The position numbers and the translations under genes are program-made. This document shows, one piece after another, positions 63,898-64,000 of a DNA stretch of 64,000 nt. This DNA is from Halothermothrix orenii H 168 (GTDB lineage: Bacteria > Bacillota > Halanaerobiia > Halanaerobiales > Halothermotrichaceae). Position 1 is the stretch's first letter. Each line of letters starts with the position of its first letter. A model generated the notes under the pieces. The model saw only the letters and a list, made by a program, of their open reading frames with translations. It ran no database searches and was not told the DNA's origin. The DNA lies in contig NC_011899.1 of the NCBI RefSeq assembly GCF_000020485.1, positions 469,501 through 533,500 on the forward strand, read 5' to 3'.

Positions 63898-64000
63898 AAT
63901 TCTATGAAAATAACTTTTTTATGAAATAATACCATTTATACGAAAAATGTATTAAATTGAATATGTATTAATATTTAATCTTGTTTAATTATGTTAAAGT

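Overview
The window is low-GC bacterial DNA with strong purine-rich Shine-Dalgarno (SD) sites, many GTG and TTG starts, textbook -35/-10 promoters with 17-base spacers, and many intrinsic terminators. Gene content is that of an anaerobic, fermentative Firmicutes-type organism: citrate lyase, CUT1 sugar importer, methylglyoxal synthase, a YtaF-like protein, 2x4Fe-4S ferredoxin. Both solute-binding proteins have signal peptides without a lipobox cysteine, which fits a periplasm, so a diderm relative such as the Halanaerobiales (Halothermothrix-like) is my best guess. This is an inference, not a match.

Layout. 1-4.6 kb: a truncated membrane-protein gene, a degV gene, and a frameshifted TetR repressor gene followed by a PAP2-like phosphatase and a radical SAM gene; two related 16-base palindromes flank tetR. 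4.6-15.4 kb is a defence and mobile-element island: a convergent type II restriction/methylase pair between 29-base direct repeats, a type I hsdM-hsdS-hsdR operon with a YgjP-like metalloprotease gene, and a decayed IS3-family element. 15.4-20.5 kb: a secreted nuclease, then a GntR-ABC-permease-anchored protein-metallopeptidase-HIT operon with its own promoter and palindromic operator.

20.6-35.6 kb is the most striking region. One 14.7-kb transcription unit appears to run from a LacI-controlled promoter to a terminator at 35.6 kb. It holds lacI, a ribokinase gene, a CUT1 sugar importer (two permeases and a binding protein, no ATPase), four tandem ADP-ribosylglycohydrolase (ARH/DraG) paralogues, and a complete citrate lyase set (citC, citD, citE, citF, citXG fusion). 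The simplest reading is a riboside-scavenging pathway: import, cleavage of a ribosyl bond, phosphorylation of ribose. Why citrate lyase shares the transcript is unclear; its prosthetic group also carries an alpha-ribosyl bond.

35.7-48.4 kb: a two-component system with a BcrAB-type ABC exporter behind an 11-base-phased response-regulator box, a NifX-like/ferredoxin pair, an exported alpha/beta hydrolase with a DUF4153-like membrane protein, an OsmC protein, a chemotaxis receptor and an MFS transporter preceded by about 21-base-phased repeats. 48.5-56 kb: GH1 glycosidase, MATE exporter, LysM/M23 peptidase and a CopA copper ATPase behind a CsoR-type operator. 56-64 kb: a polA-mutM-ytaF-coaE/mgsA cluster, in which dephospho-CoA kinase is fused in frame to methylglyoxal synthase, then a 700-base leader region and an oligopeptide-binding protein gene. 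I saw no rRNA, tRNA or CRISPR array.
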